A DNA stretch of 64,000 nt. It comes from Amazonocrinis nigriterrae CENA67 (GTDB taxonomy: Bacteria > Cyanobacteriota > Cyanobacteriia > Cyanobacteriales > Nostocaceae). Positions 55,962 through 64,000 of this stretch are shown one piece after another. Numbering within the stretch: the first letter of the stretch is position 1; the number at the start of each line of letters is the position of its first letter. The stretch lies in contig NZ_JAECZC010000029.1 in the NCBI RefSeq assembly GCF_016056305.1, forward strand, positions 42,904-106,903. Direction: 5' to 3'. Position numbers and translations under genes: made by a program. The notes beneath the pieces are model-generated. The model saw only the letters and a program-made list of their open reading frames with translations. It ran no database searches and was not told the origin of the DNA.

Positions 55962-56468
55962 CAAATGTTTTAATCTACAGTTCAGACATTTTGAGAGTCA
56001 CACTATATTTGGGATTAAGAATACTGATTGCTAGGCTGTCTCAGCAATTTACAACAATACCAGCTATTCCAATTGAGTGTCAGCCGATGACGGCAGTAAG
56101 AGCAAATAAAATTGCAAAAGTGGTCTTGACCTGATGGTCGAGACCACTTCTGATACACCCCTTGCACAATCAAAAATATACCAGTGTTAAGACACATATG
56201 AATGCCAAATTGCCGAAACCCTGTGTCGAAAGCATTGCAGCGTTTTGGGATGCATTACAGCACGTTATTTCAGGCAGGGAGATGGGGAGATGAGGGGATG
56301 GGGGGATGAGGCGAATGACAAATGACCACTGACAACTGACAACTAACCACTGACAACTAACAATTAACCAGAATCCCCAGAGGTGTAACTCTTGTAGTGT
56401 GGTGTTACTGGAAGCGATCGCGCACACCTGGTCTTGTCACTACTAATTATTCCCAGACTAAGCCTTGA
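55962..56468. other. Spacer with hairpin and tandem repeats
   Basis: 507 bases between the repressor and the viral-looking operon. A long hairpin stands at 56118-56149, GATGGGGAGATGAGGGGATG-type repeats at about 56277-56310, and AACTGACAACTGACA-type repeats at about 56318-56365. A HIP1-like octamer lies at about 56415. I see no gene. Confidence 0.65.
56118..56149. terminator. 14-bp hairpin, possible terminator
   Basis: AAGTGGTCTTGACC pairs with GGTCGAGACCACTT with one mismatch around a TGAT loop. It is 157 bases after the repressor gene. It lacks a T-run, so it may be a repeat element instead. Confidence 0.5.
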
Positions 56469-56897
56469 CTAATCCTCCGGGTTTTCTTCATAGTCACGGA
56501 TTTTAAAATCAGTGTCTCGCTGTAAAAAACGCTGGATATCTCGCGTATAGAAAAGAAGTTTCTTAAACTTGTGATCAACTTTCTCATTAATTTGTCCGAA
56601 AAGCATCTGAAGTAGATCCTTTCGGTTGACATAATCTTGGAGGTGCAAGTCAAGCCTTTTATCTAATTCTCGGACTTTTTCGGCATTACTAGCATGGGTT
56701 TTTAGCTCTTCTTCAATCCGTTTAATTGAAGAAGAAATTTGGCTCATTTTAGTAACAAGATTAGTTGCCCCAGTAATTAGCACTGAGGCGCTAACAAGTA
56801 TTCCTAAAAAAATGCCTGCGCTTTCAAGAGTTATAATAATTCCTGGGCTGCTAGCAGGCGTGTTACTAACAGCTATGACTGTTTTTGTATTGTTCAT
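56469..56897 (-). CDS. Membrane-anchored coiled-coil protein, last gene of the operon
   Basis: 142 residues, family not recognised. One hydrophobic helix (about 25-48, ESAGIFLGILVSASVLITGA) is followed by a long coiled coil (MSQISSSIKRIEEELKTHAS onward) and an acidic end (DYEENPED). Starts at the base after the stop of the preceding gene, so it is translationally coupled. In viral clusters a protein of this form could be a holin-like or baseplate-anchoring factor; that is speculation. Confidence 0.55.
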   Translation of the reverse strand: MNNTKTVIAVSNTPASSPGIIITLESAGIFLGILVSASVLITGATNLVTKMSQISSSIKRIEEELKTHASNAEKVRELDKRLDLHLQDYVNRKDLLQMLFGQINEKVDHKFKKLLFYTRDIQRFLQRDTDFKIRDYEENPED

Positions 56898-57377
56898 TTA
56901 AAGAGCATCAATTTTAGATTCAATCCGTGTCAAAGCTGGCATAACGTCAGCGCTTAAGGCTTGTTCAGTTGAATCATAGTCAACACCCACATATTGCCAT
57001 AGCGTGACATTGACATTTTTAAACCACTCAGGAACATCGAAAGAAATTGCATAATTAGCAGTCAGCTTAGGCAGAATAATCAATTGAATTCTGTTAAGCC
57101 AAAGCTTACGGCGTGTCAAGTTATCAGCTTCAGGTGTTCCTCCCACGGTCAAGCCAAGTTCAAACTTTTGATTAAGAAAACCTGCAAAATTCCATTTTCT
57201 ACCCTCTGGAATATTAGTAGTAATGTACGTTGCTAATACATGAGTTTCTAATAGTAACGGTGCTGTAATCTCAGGAATAGGAACGTAAGCGGTAGAGTTA
57301 AGGGTAACAGCTGCAACCGAAGTGTTAAAAATCTGCTGCCAATTGTCAGCGTTACCCAGTTGTAAAGTGCGAGTCAT
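56898..57377 (-). CDS. Hypothetical operon protein, 159 residues
   Basis: No family recognised. The protein is strand-rich in character (VAAVTLNSTAYVPIPEITAP; FLNQKFELGLTVGG), soluble, with an acidic helical end (MPALTRIESKIDAL). Its start overlaps the previous gene's stop by four bases (ATGA). A virion or appendage component is plausible given the beta-rich composition and neighbours. Confidence 0.5.
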   Translation of the reverse strand: MTRTLQLGNADNWQQIFNTSVAAVTLNSTAYVPIPEITAPLLLETHVLATYITTNIPEGRKWNFAGFLNQKFELGLTVGGTPEADNLTRRKLWLNRIQLIILPKLTANYAISFDVPEWFKNVNVTLWQYVGVDYDSTEQALSADVMPALTRIESKIDAL

Positions 57378-57625
57378 CGCATTAGTAATTGCATGTGTGC
57401 CTCAACCTCATCAACAAACCCCAGTGGGTCAATGCCGTAATGGTCGAGTAGTTCAAAGTAGGTGTAGTCGTCCATTTGGCCAGTTAGCCACTGACCAGCC
57501 GCACAGTTGATCACAAGCATCCCAGCAACAGTAGAGTTATCAGCTTGCCCATCAACGGATACGGTTAATAAATCGCTAATGTCCGGCGGAGTCCAAAGCA
57601 AATTATTATCAGAGGCAATAGACAT
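57374..57625 (-). CDS. Hypothetical operon protein, 83 residues
   Basis: Unrecognised small acidic protein (NLLWTPPDISDLLTVSVDGQ then YFELLDHYGIDPLGFVDEVE). No membrane helix. Separated by only 3 bases from the 198-residue gene before it and overlapping the next gene by 4. Confidence 0.5.
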   Translation of the reverse strand: MSIASDNNLLWTPPDISDLLTVSVDGQADNSTVAGMLVINCAAGQWLTGQMDDYTYFELLDHYGIDPLGFVDEVEAHMQLLMR

Positions 57626-57628
57626 ACT

Positions 57629-58225
57629 TTATGCACCTTCTGGCACAAAGCGATAACGGCTAGCTGCTGCGTTTTCACTGCCTGTAAACAGTGCAACAAA
57701 CGCGGCTTTTTCTCTAATCGCCTCGCAAACACTATCGTAAGTATCGGCCGAAAGTTTCTTGCCAAAGTTAGCCGTTACAGAGTCGTTTTCGTGTCTGAAA
57801 TATTTGCGGCCTGTAATTCTAGAGGACTCTTTGGTCGTTGCAGTTGTTACCCGCTGAATTACAGTAAGTTTAGCGCACTTAAATTTCTTCACCCCTTCTA
57901 AAATGTTAGGAGTAGTTAGCGCTTGTACTTCAGAAGTACTGAAGGTGTACTCGTCAACAATACCTTTTAATGTTTGTGCCAATGCCGCTCCTCTACCTGC
58001 TTGAGTAGCACTGATTAATCTTGTGGGGATGTAGACAAGATTCGCGCCGCTGGCATCAAATGGAATAATATACCCTGGCACCCTTGCTGTTTTAACCGTG
58101 TTGGCTGAGTTGTTAATAGCTGCAAAAGCTGCTTGTCTAGCTTCTGTATCTTTGTTTAGCCACGCCATGTACTTTGCGTGGTCAGCAGCTAGGCGCACCC
58201 CACGACTAATATCTTTATAAGCCAT
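57629..58225 (-). CDS. Hypothetical operon protein, 198 residues
   Basis: Unrecognised soluble protein. The N-terminus is helical (LAADHAKYMAWLNKDTEARQ) and the rest mixed (ARVPGYIIPFDASGANLVYI then YFRHENDSVTANFGKKLSAD). It has one Cys pair of no pattern. A gap of about 100 bases with a hairpin separates it from the 277-residue gene, so this and the following three genes could be a separate transcription block. Size and composition would fit a major structural subunit, but nothing proves it. Confidence 0.5.
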   Translation of the reverse strand: MAYKDISRGVRLAADHAKYMAWLNKDTEARQAAFAAINNSANTVKTARVPGYIIPFDASGANLVYIPTRLISATQAGRGAALAQTLKGIVDEYTFSTSEVQALTTPNILEGVKKFKCAKLTVIQRVTTATTKESSRITGRKYFRHENDSVTANFGKKLSADTYDSVCEAIREKAAFVALFTGSENAAASRYRFVPEGA

Positions 58226-58289
58226 CTGATTTACTGATTTGTTTTGTTACTTCTCTAACCGTAACAGCAGTTTTTGCAAATTCGTTTCA

Positions 58290-58312
58290 CCGGAGGGGTT
58301 AAACCCTTCCGG
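58290..58312. terminator. Hairpin within the operon
   Basis: CCGGAGGGG/CCCTTCCGG (one mismatch) with a TTAAA loop, in the only large gap of the operon (58226-58327). It could attenuate transcription, stabilise an mRNA end, or mark a block boundary. Confidence 0.55.
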
Positions 58313-58327
58313 CAAATTTTCAAGGGG

Positions 58328-59161
58328 TTAAGTTTCTAGAATTGGGTTTTTTCTACTGCCTGTGCGGTCGTAGAGACATTGCCAATTCTTTAACCCTGGT
58401 ATTTTGTACATACCTTCCTTAAATCTCACTTCACAAATCGGTCGTTCACGCGAATCTTTTACTGGCTTCCCCAAAATTGTTTTAGTGTGGGGAATTGTCG
58501 GATATCTTTCTATTGGTTCTGCATTCTCCTCAATATTTAAATACTTCCAATCTGGGGTATGGTTTTGGATATCTAACACTTTTTCTACCAAGTTTTTAGC
58601 GTCAGTTATATTTCTACAGAGCATCTGTAATTGATATCCTTTTTCCCAGTCTGAGTAGCTATACATTATCTTTCCTTTCTTCCAAATGTAGCCGCTACCA
58701 GTACCAAATAAATTTTTAACTCTAGTTGCATAAGTTGTTAAATCTGACTTAGTAATTGTTTCGGAAGTCTCAGTCATTAATCTAAAGGTGATAGTGCCGT
58801 CTAATCGGCTGTAACCAGTATCTACATCTGCAATATCTTCTAAAAAATAAAGCTTAATCTGTGGTTTGTAACGTCTTAGCCGTGTTGGCATATATTTTTC
58901 AACATCATTATTACCAAGTTCCGCCTCAAAATTTCCCATTGAGAAATAGAAACACAAGAGTCTTGCAACGGTTAAAGTTATTGGGTCTTTATCTTTATGT
59001 AGGCTGACCATTTTGGCAACGTGACGAGAATTAGCTGTCGATAATTCTTCATCCAAGACGCTATCTAAGTCTTTGAAATGTTCGCGAACAGCTTTATTAA
59101 CGTAGCGCAGACAAAATTGCTGGATTAGCTCAACATCATTGGGAGGGTTAGTCATAGTCAA
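58328..59161 (-). CDS. Hypothetical operon protein, 277 residues
   Basis: Unrecognised. Helical N-terminal third (IQQFCLRYVNKAVREHFKDL), then a strand-rich middle (KLYFLEDIADVDTGYSRLDG then TITFRLMTETSETITKSDLT), and a C-terminal part ending in RTGSRKNPILET. The start ATGA overlaps the stop of the 804-residue gene (a second ATG six bases on is possible). No membrane helix or signal peptide. Confidence 0.55.
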   Translation of the reverse strand: MTMTNPPNDVELIQQFCLRYVNKAVREHFKDLDSVLDEELSTANSRHVAKMVSLHKDKDPITLTVARLLCFYFSMGNFEAELGNNDVEKYMPTRLRRYKPQIKLYFLEDIADVDTGYSRLDGTITFRLMTETSETITKSDLTTYATRVKNLFGTGSGYIWKKGKIMYSYSDWEKGYQLQMLCRNITDAKNLVEKVLDIQNHTPDWKYLNIEENAEPIERYPTIPHTKTILGKPVKDSRERPICEVRFKEGMYKIPGLKNWQCLYDRTGSRKNPILET

Positions 59162-61572
59162 TCATCACTTTTTTGAACATCTGCTGAATTAATAGGCTGA
59201 TTGACTTGAGAAGCTAGTTTTTCTCCTGTAATTAGCGCTGTTATTGCTTTTTCTCCATCGTCTTTGCTCTTGAAGAATTCATCTCTTTGATTTTTTAATT
59301 CATTGAAATTATCCCCAATACTGACAATCTCACCAGTCACAGAAGAGAAAGCACTCACTACATCTTCAATCGGTTGGGCATTTTGTAAAACCGCATCCCA
59401 TTTAGCTTGTGCTGCTGTTCTAGCTGTTATGATTTCGGTCATATCAGGAAAAGCATCTTCAAATAATGCCCCTCCCCTTTTAAGAGCATTACCAATCTTG
59501 CCAGTATAACTAACAGTTAATTCTCCAATTGACCGCACACTATCAAACATGCCTTGAATATTCCAAAGGGCATTAGTAACAGATTGATAAGTTCTATTAG
59601 CTGCGTTCCATGTTGTGTTGATGTTGTTATAAGTTGTCTCACCAAAGATTGTTTTAAAGAAGTTGCTAGTCCACTCACTGATTAATCCACCAAATCCTGT
59701 TTCTTCACCCTTCTCATTCTTCCATTTAAATCCGGCTGCTTGACTTAAATTATCAATGCCACTGAATAAGGTTTGAAGAATATTGTTAGAGAGCATTCCC
59801 GCATTATGAAAAGTGGTGATCAAGGTGAGGATGTTGATAATCCTGTCAACTTGTTTTGTCTGCCATAAACGGGCAAAGGTTCCGCTTATACCACCTGGTA
59901 ATAAATCACCCAATTTGGTGTTAATTGTTTCAAGTAATGTTAGTTGAGTGGCGTTTGCTCCTGTGTTGATTGCGTCTAATATATTGTTAGAGTTGTTATT
60001 TGTGTTGTTATTAATATTATTAGACTGGTCGTTCAAAGCTTTATTCATACAGCCCCCTGGCTGAGTGCTGCGACACACACCTGTAGTGGTTGCTTTTTCA
60101 ATATCTCCAGGCGTGGGGATATTTTTAATAATATTATCGGCTGCTTTACCTACAACTATTGGTATTCCAGCAATAGTAGGGATGATTTTATCTAACTTCG
60201 AGTCTATTACTCCTAACCTTTTATTTCCTTCCTCATTCACTTTCTCTACTTCCTTAATTTTTGTAGTTAAAAAATCTACTCTTGGGTCAAAGTTCTTAGA
60301 TGCCAATGCTTCAAATGCGACTTTTTTAGCGTCTCTCGCTTCTGCCGCGACTCCACTAATAGCCCCTGATAAATTACCAACAGCAGATGACACGGTTGAG
60401 ATATTTTTATTTTGATTTTCATCGCCAGCAGCAGCAATTTTTTTAACTTGTTGCCCTATATCGCTACTGCTGAAATCTGCATATCGAACAGTAGCAGGAG
60501 TAACCACGGCGGGAGTGACCGTAACGCCTCCCGTATCTGCCACGGTTACAGTAGCAGGAGTAACCACGGCGGGAGTAACTGTAACTCCCCACTTCTCGTT
60601 GATTTTTGCTACGGGATTAACAATTTTTTCAACAATAGTTTTCAGGGTCAGTTGATTAGCTGCAAAAGTCTTCTCAATTATGGTAGGAAGATTCTCAACA
60701 ATTTTGGTGTTTTTGATAGGCTGCTTTTGTAGCGCGGTGATATCACCACTAAGTTTTTTGTTATCTGCTTGAGCTTGTTGTAATCCGCGTTGAATATTCG
60801 CAATTGTAGTATTTATTTGTTGTTGAAATCCTTGCCCTATTGCTACTAAGGATTGGTTAACTTTAGTTTGAATACTTGCTATTTGTTGTTCAAGTTTTGT
60901 TCTACCTGCGCGTGTTTCATAAAGTGCATTATTGCCTAATTTTCTAGCTTCTTCTATTTTTCCTTCTAAAATCTTCCTGCCTTGTCGAGTCTCGTAAAGT
61001 GCTTCGTTTGCTTTTTCTCTGATTGGTACAAGTTGTTTCTCTATTCCATTCGCTCTCAACTCATTAGTTTTAATTGCTTCATTAATTCTGGGCAATTCTT
61101 TTTCTATTGATTTAGCTTTTAGCGCTGCATTAACAGCAAGTGTTTGAGTTTTACTTAATTCAGCATTAAGTTTTTCTGAACTTTCAATATTAAAGCTGTT
61201 AATTTTATCTTGCAAAATCGCAATTATCGCCGTGATAGCAGCTACACCCCCAACTGCTAACAATGCGGCTAAACTTCCTCCAGACTTAGCCGCTTTCTCT
61301 GCATTATCCCTGCCAGGAACTTTCTTAAAAAGATTATCTAATGTTTTTTTTGCATCTTCTACCTTTTTTTTAACTGGATTAAACTGCTTTTCTAGGTCTT
61401 TAGTACTTTGAGTTGCAGTCTTAACACCTTTCTTTATTTGGTCTATTTCAGCATATTTAGATTTAAGTTGTTTCGCGGCCTTAAAACCATCAGCGTAATA
61501 TTTTAACTCTCTAGACAATTCGGTTAATTCTCTAAGCGCTGCTTGTCCTGACACAGTAGTAGGTGGAACCAT
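59158..61572 (-). CDS. Tape-measure-like coiled-coil protein, 804 residues
   Basis: Largest protein of the operon. N-terminal coiled coil (about 10-90), a hydrophobic helix (about 100-118, AALLAVGGVAAITAIIAIL), a second long helical region (about 125-290) with a repeated ALYETRQGR/ALYETRAGR unit, a Val/Thr/Pro stretch with an exact 20-residue repeat (VTVTPAVVTPATV units, encoded by a 60-bp duplication at 60489-60608), an Asn-rich linker (about 500-525), and a hydrophobic helical C-terminal half. Long helical, hydrophobic-patched proteins of this kind in gene clusters of small proteins are typically tail tape-measure proteins of phages or tailocins. Homology not established. Coupled to both neighbours by 1- and 4-base overlaps. 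Confidence 0.6.
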   Translation of the reverse strand: MVPPTTVSGQAALRELTELSRELKYYADGFKAAKQLKSKYAEIDQIKKGVKTATQSTKDLEKQFNPVKKKVEDAKKTLDNLFKKVPGRDNAEKAAKSGGSLAALLAVGGVAAITAIIAILQDKINSFNIESSEKLNAELSKTQTLAVNAALKAKSIEKELPRINEAIKTNELRANGIEKQLVPIREKANEALYETRQGRKILEGKIEEARKLGNNALYETRAGRTKLEQQIASIQTKVNQSLVAIGQGFQQQINTTIANIQRGLQQAQADNKKLSGDITALQKQPIKNTKIVENLPTIIEKTFAANQLTLKTIVEKIVNPVAKINEKWGVTVTPAVVTPATVTVADTGGVTVTPAVVTPATVRYADFSSSDIGQQVKKIAAAGDENQNKNISTVSSAVGNLSGAISGVAAEARDAKKVAFEALASKNFDPRVDFLTTKIKEVEKVNEEGNKRLGVIDSKLDKIIPTIAGIPIVVGKAADNIIKNIPTPGDIEKATTTGVCRSTQPGGCMNKALNDQSNNINNNTNNNSNNILDAINTGANATQLTLLETINTKLGDLLPGGISGTFARLWQTKQVDRIINILTLITTFHNAGMLSNNILQTLFSGIDNLSQAAGFKWKNEKGEETGFGGLISEWTSNFFKTIFGETTYNNINTTWNAANRTYQSVTNALWNIQGMFDSVRSIGELTVSYTGKIGNALKRGGALFEDAFPDMTEIITARTAAQAKWDAVLQNAQPIEDVVSAFSSVTGEIVSIGDNFNELKNQRDEFFKSKDDGEKAITALITGEKLASQVNQPINSADVQKSDD
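60489..60608. repeat. 60-bp tandem duplication inside the 804-residue gene
   Basis: Two units starting at 60489 and 60549 share a long near-identical run (GTAGCAGGAGTAACCACGGC and onward). The exact 60-base period keeps the frame and doubles a 20-residue segment. Confidence 0.88.
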
Positions 61573-61829
61573 TAACCCCCCTTAAAAAAGCTGCCGATTG
61601 TTTTTACTGTTTGTTGGATGTCTTTAAAAAGTTGCTCAATACTGTTGCAATAACTTTCTAATCTTTGTACTCTTGCTTCAAGTGTATTGTCTTTGTTACT
61701 AAGGTTTTTATTGTTGTTCTGGCAGCATTGCTCTTGCTTCTTTTTTAAATCTGCAATCGCTTTGTTCTGTGCATCTATCTTGTTTTCAAGACGTTTTATG
61801 GCTGCATCAACATCTGTACATTGAGACAT
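61572..61829 (-). CDS. Small coiled-coil operon protein, 85 residues
   Basis: Unrecognised. Almost entirely heptad-type helix: DAAIKRLENKIDAQNKAIAD then LKKKQEQCCQ, an Asn-rich break, and LEARVQRLESYCNSIEQLFK. Four Cys. Start and stop each overlap neighbours by one base (TAATG). Likely an oligomeric partner or chaperone of the neighbouring 804-residue protein, as inference from position. Confidence 0.55.
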   Translation of the reverse strand: MSQCTDVDAAIKRLENKIDAQNKAIADLKKKQEQCCQNNNKNLSNKDNTLEARVQRLESYCNSIEQLFKDIQQTVKTIGSFFKGG

Positions 61830-62461
61830 TATTTACCTACTTTTGATGCTAAGTTGTTGATTTTATTGGCAGTTTCAGCACATGAATTACAGCAGTAATA
61901 AGGATATACTTTTGATTCACATTCATGCTGACTATCGGGGCATTTACCGCATTGAACACTATAATTAACAGGAGAATTGCCCTGGTCTTGAAATAAGATT
62001 ATTCCGTTGTATTTAATTTCAATACTGCATCTTTTGTTTTTACTAGATGGGCAAATAATCGAGGTGTTAACCAAGGGAACACCGCCAGCAACACTGGTAA
62101 CAAGACAGTCACAATAAGCGTAAGCCGGATGCGCTCCACAATCTGCTACCTTTGCAAATCCCGTACCATTGCATCCTACGATTGCTACTTGATGCGGGGA
62201 GCCGTTGAATCCCTGCCACCGATCACCAGGGATAAAAAAATATTTATGATCACGAACAGTCGCCCAATTCCTGCTTGAATTTCCAGGGAAAGGGTCAATT
62301 GCGTATCCATCTTCACGGTAATCATCGGAAGAATTGATAGGGGTTTCTCTGGTAATCACCTCTATAGGTGCATATTTACTTCTAAAGGTTCTATCTTTTG
62401 TATCACCCTGAAATTTGTATTTAATAATTGGGCTATCACCTTGATTGCAATACGTAGTCAT
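61829..62461 (-). CDS. Cysteine-rich operon protein, 210 residues
   Basis: Unrecognised. Contains about fifteen Cys, notably YCDC, CGKCPDSQHECESKVYPYYC and CNSCAE near the C-terminus, suggesting disulfides or bound metal. No signal peptide, which is unusual for a disulfide-rich protein unless it is a virion protein or released by lysis. A central motif GDRWQGFNGSPHQVAIVGCN could be strand-rich. Overlaps the 85-residue gene by one base. Confidence 0.55.
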   Translation of the reverse strand: MTTYCNQGDSPIIKYKFQGDTKDRTFRSKYAPIEVITRETPINSSDDYREDGYAIDPFPGNSSRNWATVRDHKYFFIPGDRWQGFNGSPHQVAIVGCNGTGFAKVADCGAHPAYAYCDCLVTSVAGGVPLVNTSIICPSSKNKRCSIEIKYNGIILFQDQGNSPVNYSVQCGKCPDSQHECESKVYPYYCCNSCAETANKINNLASKVGK

Positions 62462-62462
62462 G

Positions 62463-62981
62463 TTAAAAATCTAACGGTGAAATTGTGTAAACTGGTTGAA
62501 TTTCATAACTATCAACAACAGTTAATTGTTTTTTAAAACTTAGTTGAATCGTAAAATAAAGTTTGTCGCCGTCTTTATCTCCATATCCGAGCCATTGACT
62601 ATTAATTTTGGAATCATCACCTAAACCAATCTTTTTTCCCCATTGAATGAGGAGAGAAACAAATAACGCTTCTAGGCTGAGATTTAATCCTATTGGCAAT
62701 CCTAATGCTGATTTGGAAAAATAAACGCTGGATGAATCTTGAGAGAATCCGTTATTGAAATAAGCTGTGTTTGATGACAAAACGTTATTAATTTGAGCAT
62801 AAAGTAATTTACTAACTGTTTTGCATAAACCCGCTTTGATTGTGGAAGCTTGCAAGTTAATAGCAAGGCTTTTGCTATTAACTATAAGTAAGGCGCTATT
62901 CCCTGGTTGAGACGCAAGAGAATTGCCTCTCGCACCGAAAATAGAACCGCCAAAAATCACTTTACCTGGGTAATCAGTCAT
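62463..62981 (-). CDS. Hypothetical operon protein, 172 residues
   Basis: Unrecognised soluble protein. Opens TDYPGKVIFGGSIFGARGNS, has a helical middle (TIKAGLCKTVSKLLYAQINN) and a strand-rich end (KLYFTIQLSFKKQLTVVDSY). One-base overlap (TAATG) with the preceding gene and one base gap to the next. Confidence 0.5.
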   Translation of the reverse strand: MTDYPGKVIFGGSIFGARGNSLASQPGNSALLIVNSKSLAINLQASTIKAGLCKTVSKLLYAQINNVLSSNTAYFNNGFSQDSSSVYFSKSALGLPIGLNLSLEALFVSLLIQWGKKIGLGDDSKINSQWLGYGDKDGDKLYFTIQLSFKKQLTVVDSYEIQPVYTISPLDF

Positions 62982-63751
62982 TAACTAGAAACCTTCAGTA
63001 CTAATCCACCGTTGCCGACACCAACAACTAAATAAATGTCGTTTGTCCCCACTGGGGTAAACGTGTCACCTCTGCTTCTACTATTTGTTGGTGCTGCTGC
63101 TATATCGCTACTAGTTTGCGTCCAGCAACCCTGATTAGAATTAGTATAAATTCTCAGCCCTGCATCAACTGTTGATGCATTAAAAGCCGTTGCAGGAGAA
63201 GCTAGGTTCCCATCTCCTAACGGTTTAGGAGTGTAAGCTGTATTAGAAAATGGATTATTTGAAGTACTTACCCAAGCGGTAAAACTGCTAGCTATAAAAG
63301 CATGATTCCAGCTTTCCAGACTCCACACATCAGTTTTATTAGTTGGGTTAAAAACTCCAAGCAACATGCTTACTGAACCCTGAACCATTAACACGGCTCT
63401 GTATTCTGGAAAGGCGTTTAAAGCATGAAATGTTATTGGTTGCGAACTGACAAAAATAGTTGAGAATTGTTCACCGCTTCCGTTAGTTCCAACATTTGTC
63501 CCAGTGTTTAAAGTACTAAACAATTGATGACTTACAGCAAGCCCTGTCGTTACAGCAATTCGATAAACGGTATTGTTATTAACTCCACTGCCAGATGAGA
63601 AGTTATAAGAAAGGTAATTTGTACCACTAACTGAATATCCCGTTGAGGAAGTAAAGCCAGCGTTAACCATTGCTGTGTTGATCGCAGTGGTTAGCTGGCT
63701 TTGTGTCCAGTTAGCAGCAAGCGTGGTAATCGTGCGCGTTGCTACTGTCAT
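62981..63751 (-). CDS. Hypothetical beta-rich operon protein, 256 residues
   Basis: Unrecognised. Rich in Ser, Thr, Asn and Gly with few charges (TRTITTLAANWTQSQLTTAI; NNPFSNTAYTPKPLGDGNLA), as in tail-fibre or capsid-decoration proteins. The N-terminal segment NWTQSQLTTAINTAMVNAGF is helical. No membrane helix or signal peptide. Three bases from the 74-residue gene. Confidence 0.5.
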   Translation of the reverse strand: MTVATRTITTLAANWTQSQLTTAINTAMVNAGFTSSTGYSVSGTNYLSYNFSSGSGVNNNTVYRIAVTTGLAVSHQLFSTLNTGTNVGTNGSGEQFSTIFVSSQPITFHALNAFPEYRAVLMVQGSVSMLLGVFNPTNKTDVWSLESWNHAFIASSFTAWVSTSNNPFSNTAYTPKPLGDGNLASPATAFNASTVDAGLRIYTNSNQGCWTQTSSDIAAAPTNSRSRGDTFTPVGTNDIYLVVGVGNGGLVLKVSS

Positions 63752-63753
63752 GT

Positions 63754-63978
63754 TTAAAAGTCTGTCGGAGTAAAGGTAATGCTGGGAGCAGGCTTTCTTA
63801 AAGTCACTTTATAGTCAAAGGTTGCGTATCGATTTGGCGATGTTCCTGTTAAGGAAATATCGTCACTAGTCGGCGCATCAATCACAATTTGCCTATCACT
63901 ATCCGCAGTCTGAGCCGCTTCTGTAAAAATTGTCGAGAATTTTATTACCAAAGCTAATAGAAATTCTTCCAATGTCAT
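63754..63978 (-). CDS. Small operon protein, 74 residues, first seen in the window
   Basis: Unrecognised. N-terminal helix (TLEEFLLALVIKFSTIFTEA) followed by strands (RYATFDYKVTLRKPAPSITF). The ATG at 63978 is close to the right edge. The remaining 22 bases contain an ATGA that could be the stop of a further upstream gene, so the operon likely continues outside the window. Confidence 0.5.
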   Translation of the reverse strand: MTLEEFLLALVIKFSTIFTEAAQTADSDRQIVIDAPTSDDISLTGTSPNRYATFDYKVTLRKPAPSITFTPTDF

Positions 63979-64000
63979 GGCATTTCTAGGCGTATATCCG

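Overview
The window looks like a chromosomal segment of a filamentous, Nostocales-type cyanobacterium (Nostoc/Anabaena/Calothrix relatives). The basis is many copies of the HIP1 octamer GCGATCGC, abundant short tandem repeats in spacers (GGGGAGCA, AACTGAC, AATTCCC and TAATTCG types), a CyaB-type GAF-GAF-PAS adenylate cyclase, very large multi-PAS/GAF kinases, YsnF/AvaK-type proteins and a two-partner-secretion exoprotein. The genus is inference.

Left part (about 1-36.9 kb) is an ordinary but decay-rich chromosome. It holds a CyaB-type adenylate cyclase, a TPS/filamentous-hemagglutinin-like exoprotein, a TspO-like membrane protein, a GH31 alpha-glucosidase, CutA, an SLH-GHL10 surface protein, a CNT nucleoside transporter, a Ser/Thr kinase-ATPase-GAF protein that has lost its histidine kinase module, a damaged VapBC pair, an amidohydrolase/cysteine hydrolase/cupin catabolic group, a 2090-residue hybrid kinase carrying in-frame repeat insertions, a CPA1-type antiporter, a saccharopine-dehydrogenase-like protein and an M23 envelope peptidase.

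The clearest mobile object is a 9,074-bp integrated element between two identical 48-bp direct repeats, 36989-37036 and 46063-46110. The left copy is the 3' two thirds of an intact tRNA-Arg(CCG). The AT-rich interior encodes a lipoprotein, a CoiA-like zinc-domain protein, a small protein, a primase/helicase-like replication protein and a tyrosine recombinase. Between the last two lies an array of four to five 32-bp direct repeats that looks like an iteron origin. The most economical reading is an integrating plasmid that can excise and replicate.

Just outside the right repeat (46.3-49.3 kb) is a group of decayed mobile or defence genes: a HigA/ImmA-type antitoxin split by deletion, a reverse transcriptase with one in-frame stop and a highly structured upstream leader (candidate ncRNA), and a type I restriction HsdR remnant.

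From 49.5 to 56 kb lie three PRC-barrel/DUF2382 (YsnF/AvaK) genes and a zinc-type P1B ATPase facing its ArsR/SmtB repressor. A perfect 12-2-12 operator sits between the last two.

From 56.47 kb to the right edge, a tightly overlapping minus-strand operon of eleven mostly unrecognised genes includes an 804-residue coiled-coil/hydrophobic tape-measure-like protein. It looks viral or tailocin-derived and continues beyond the window. It is the least explained region here.
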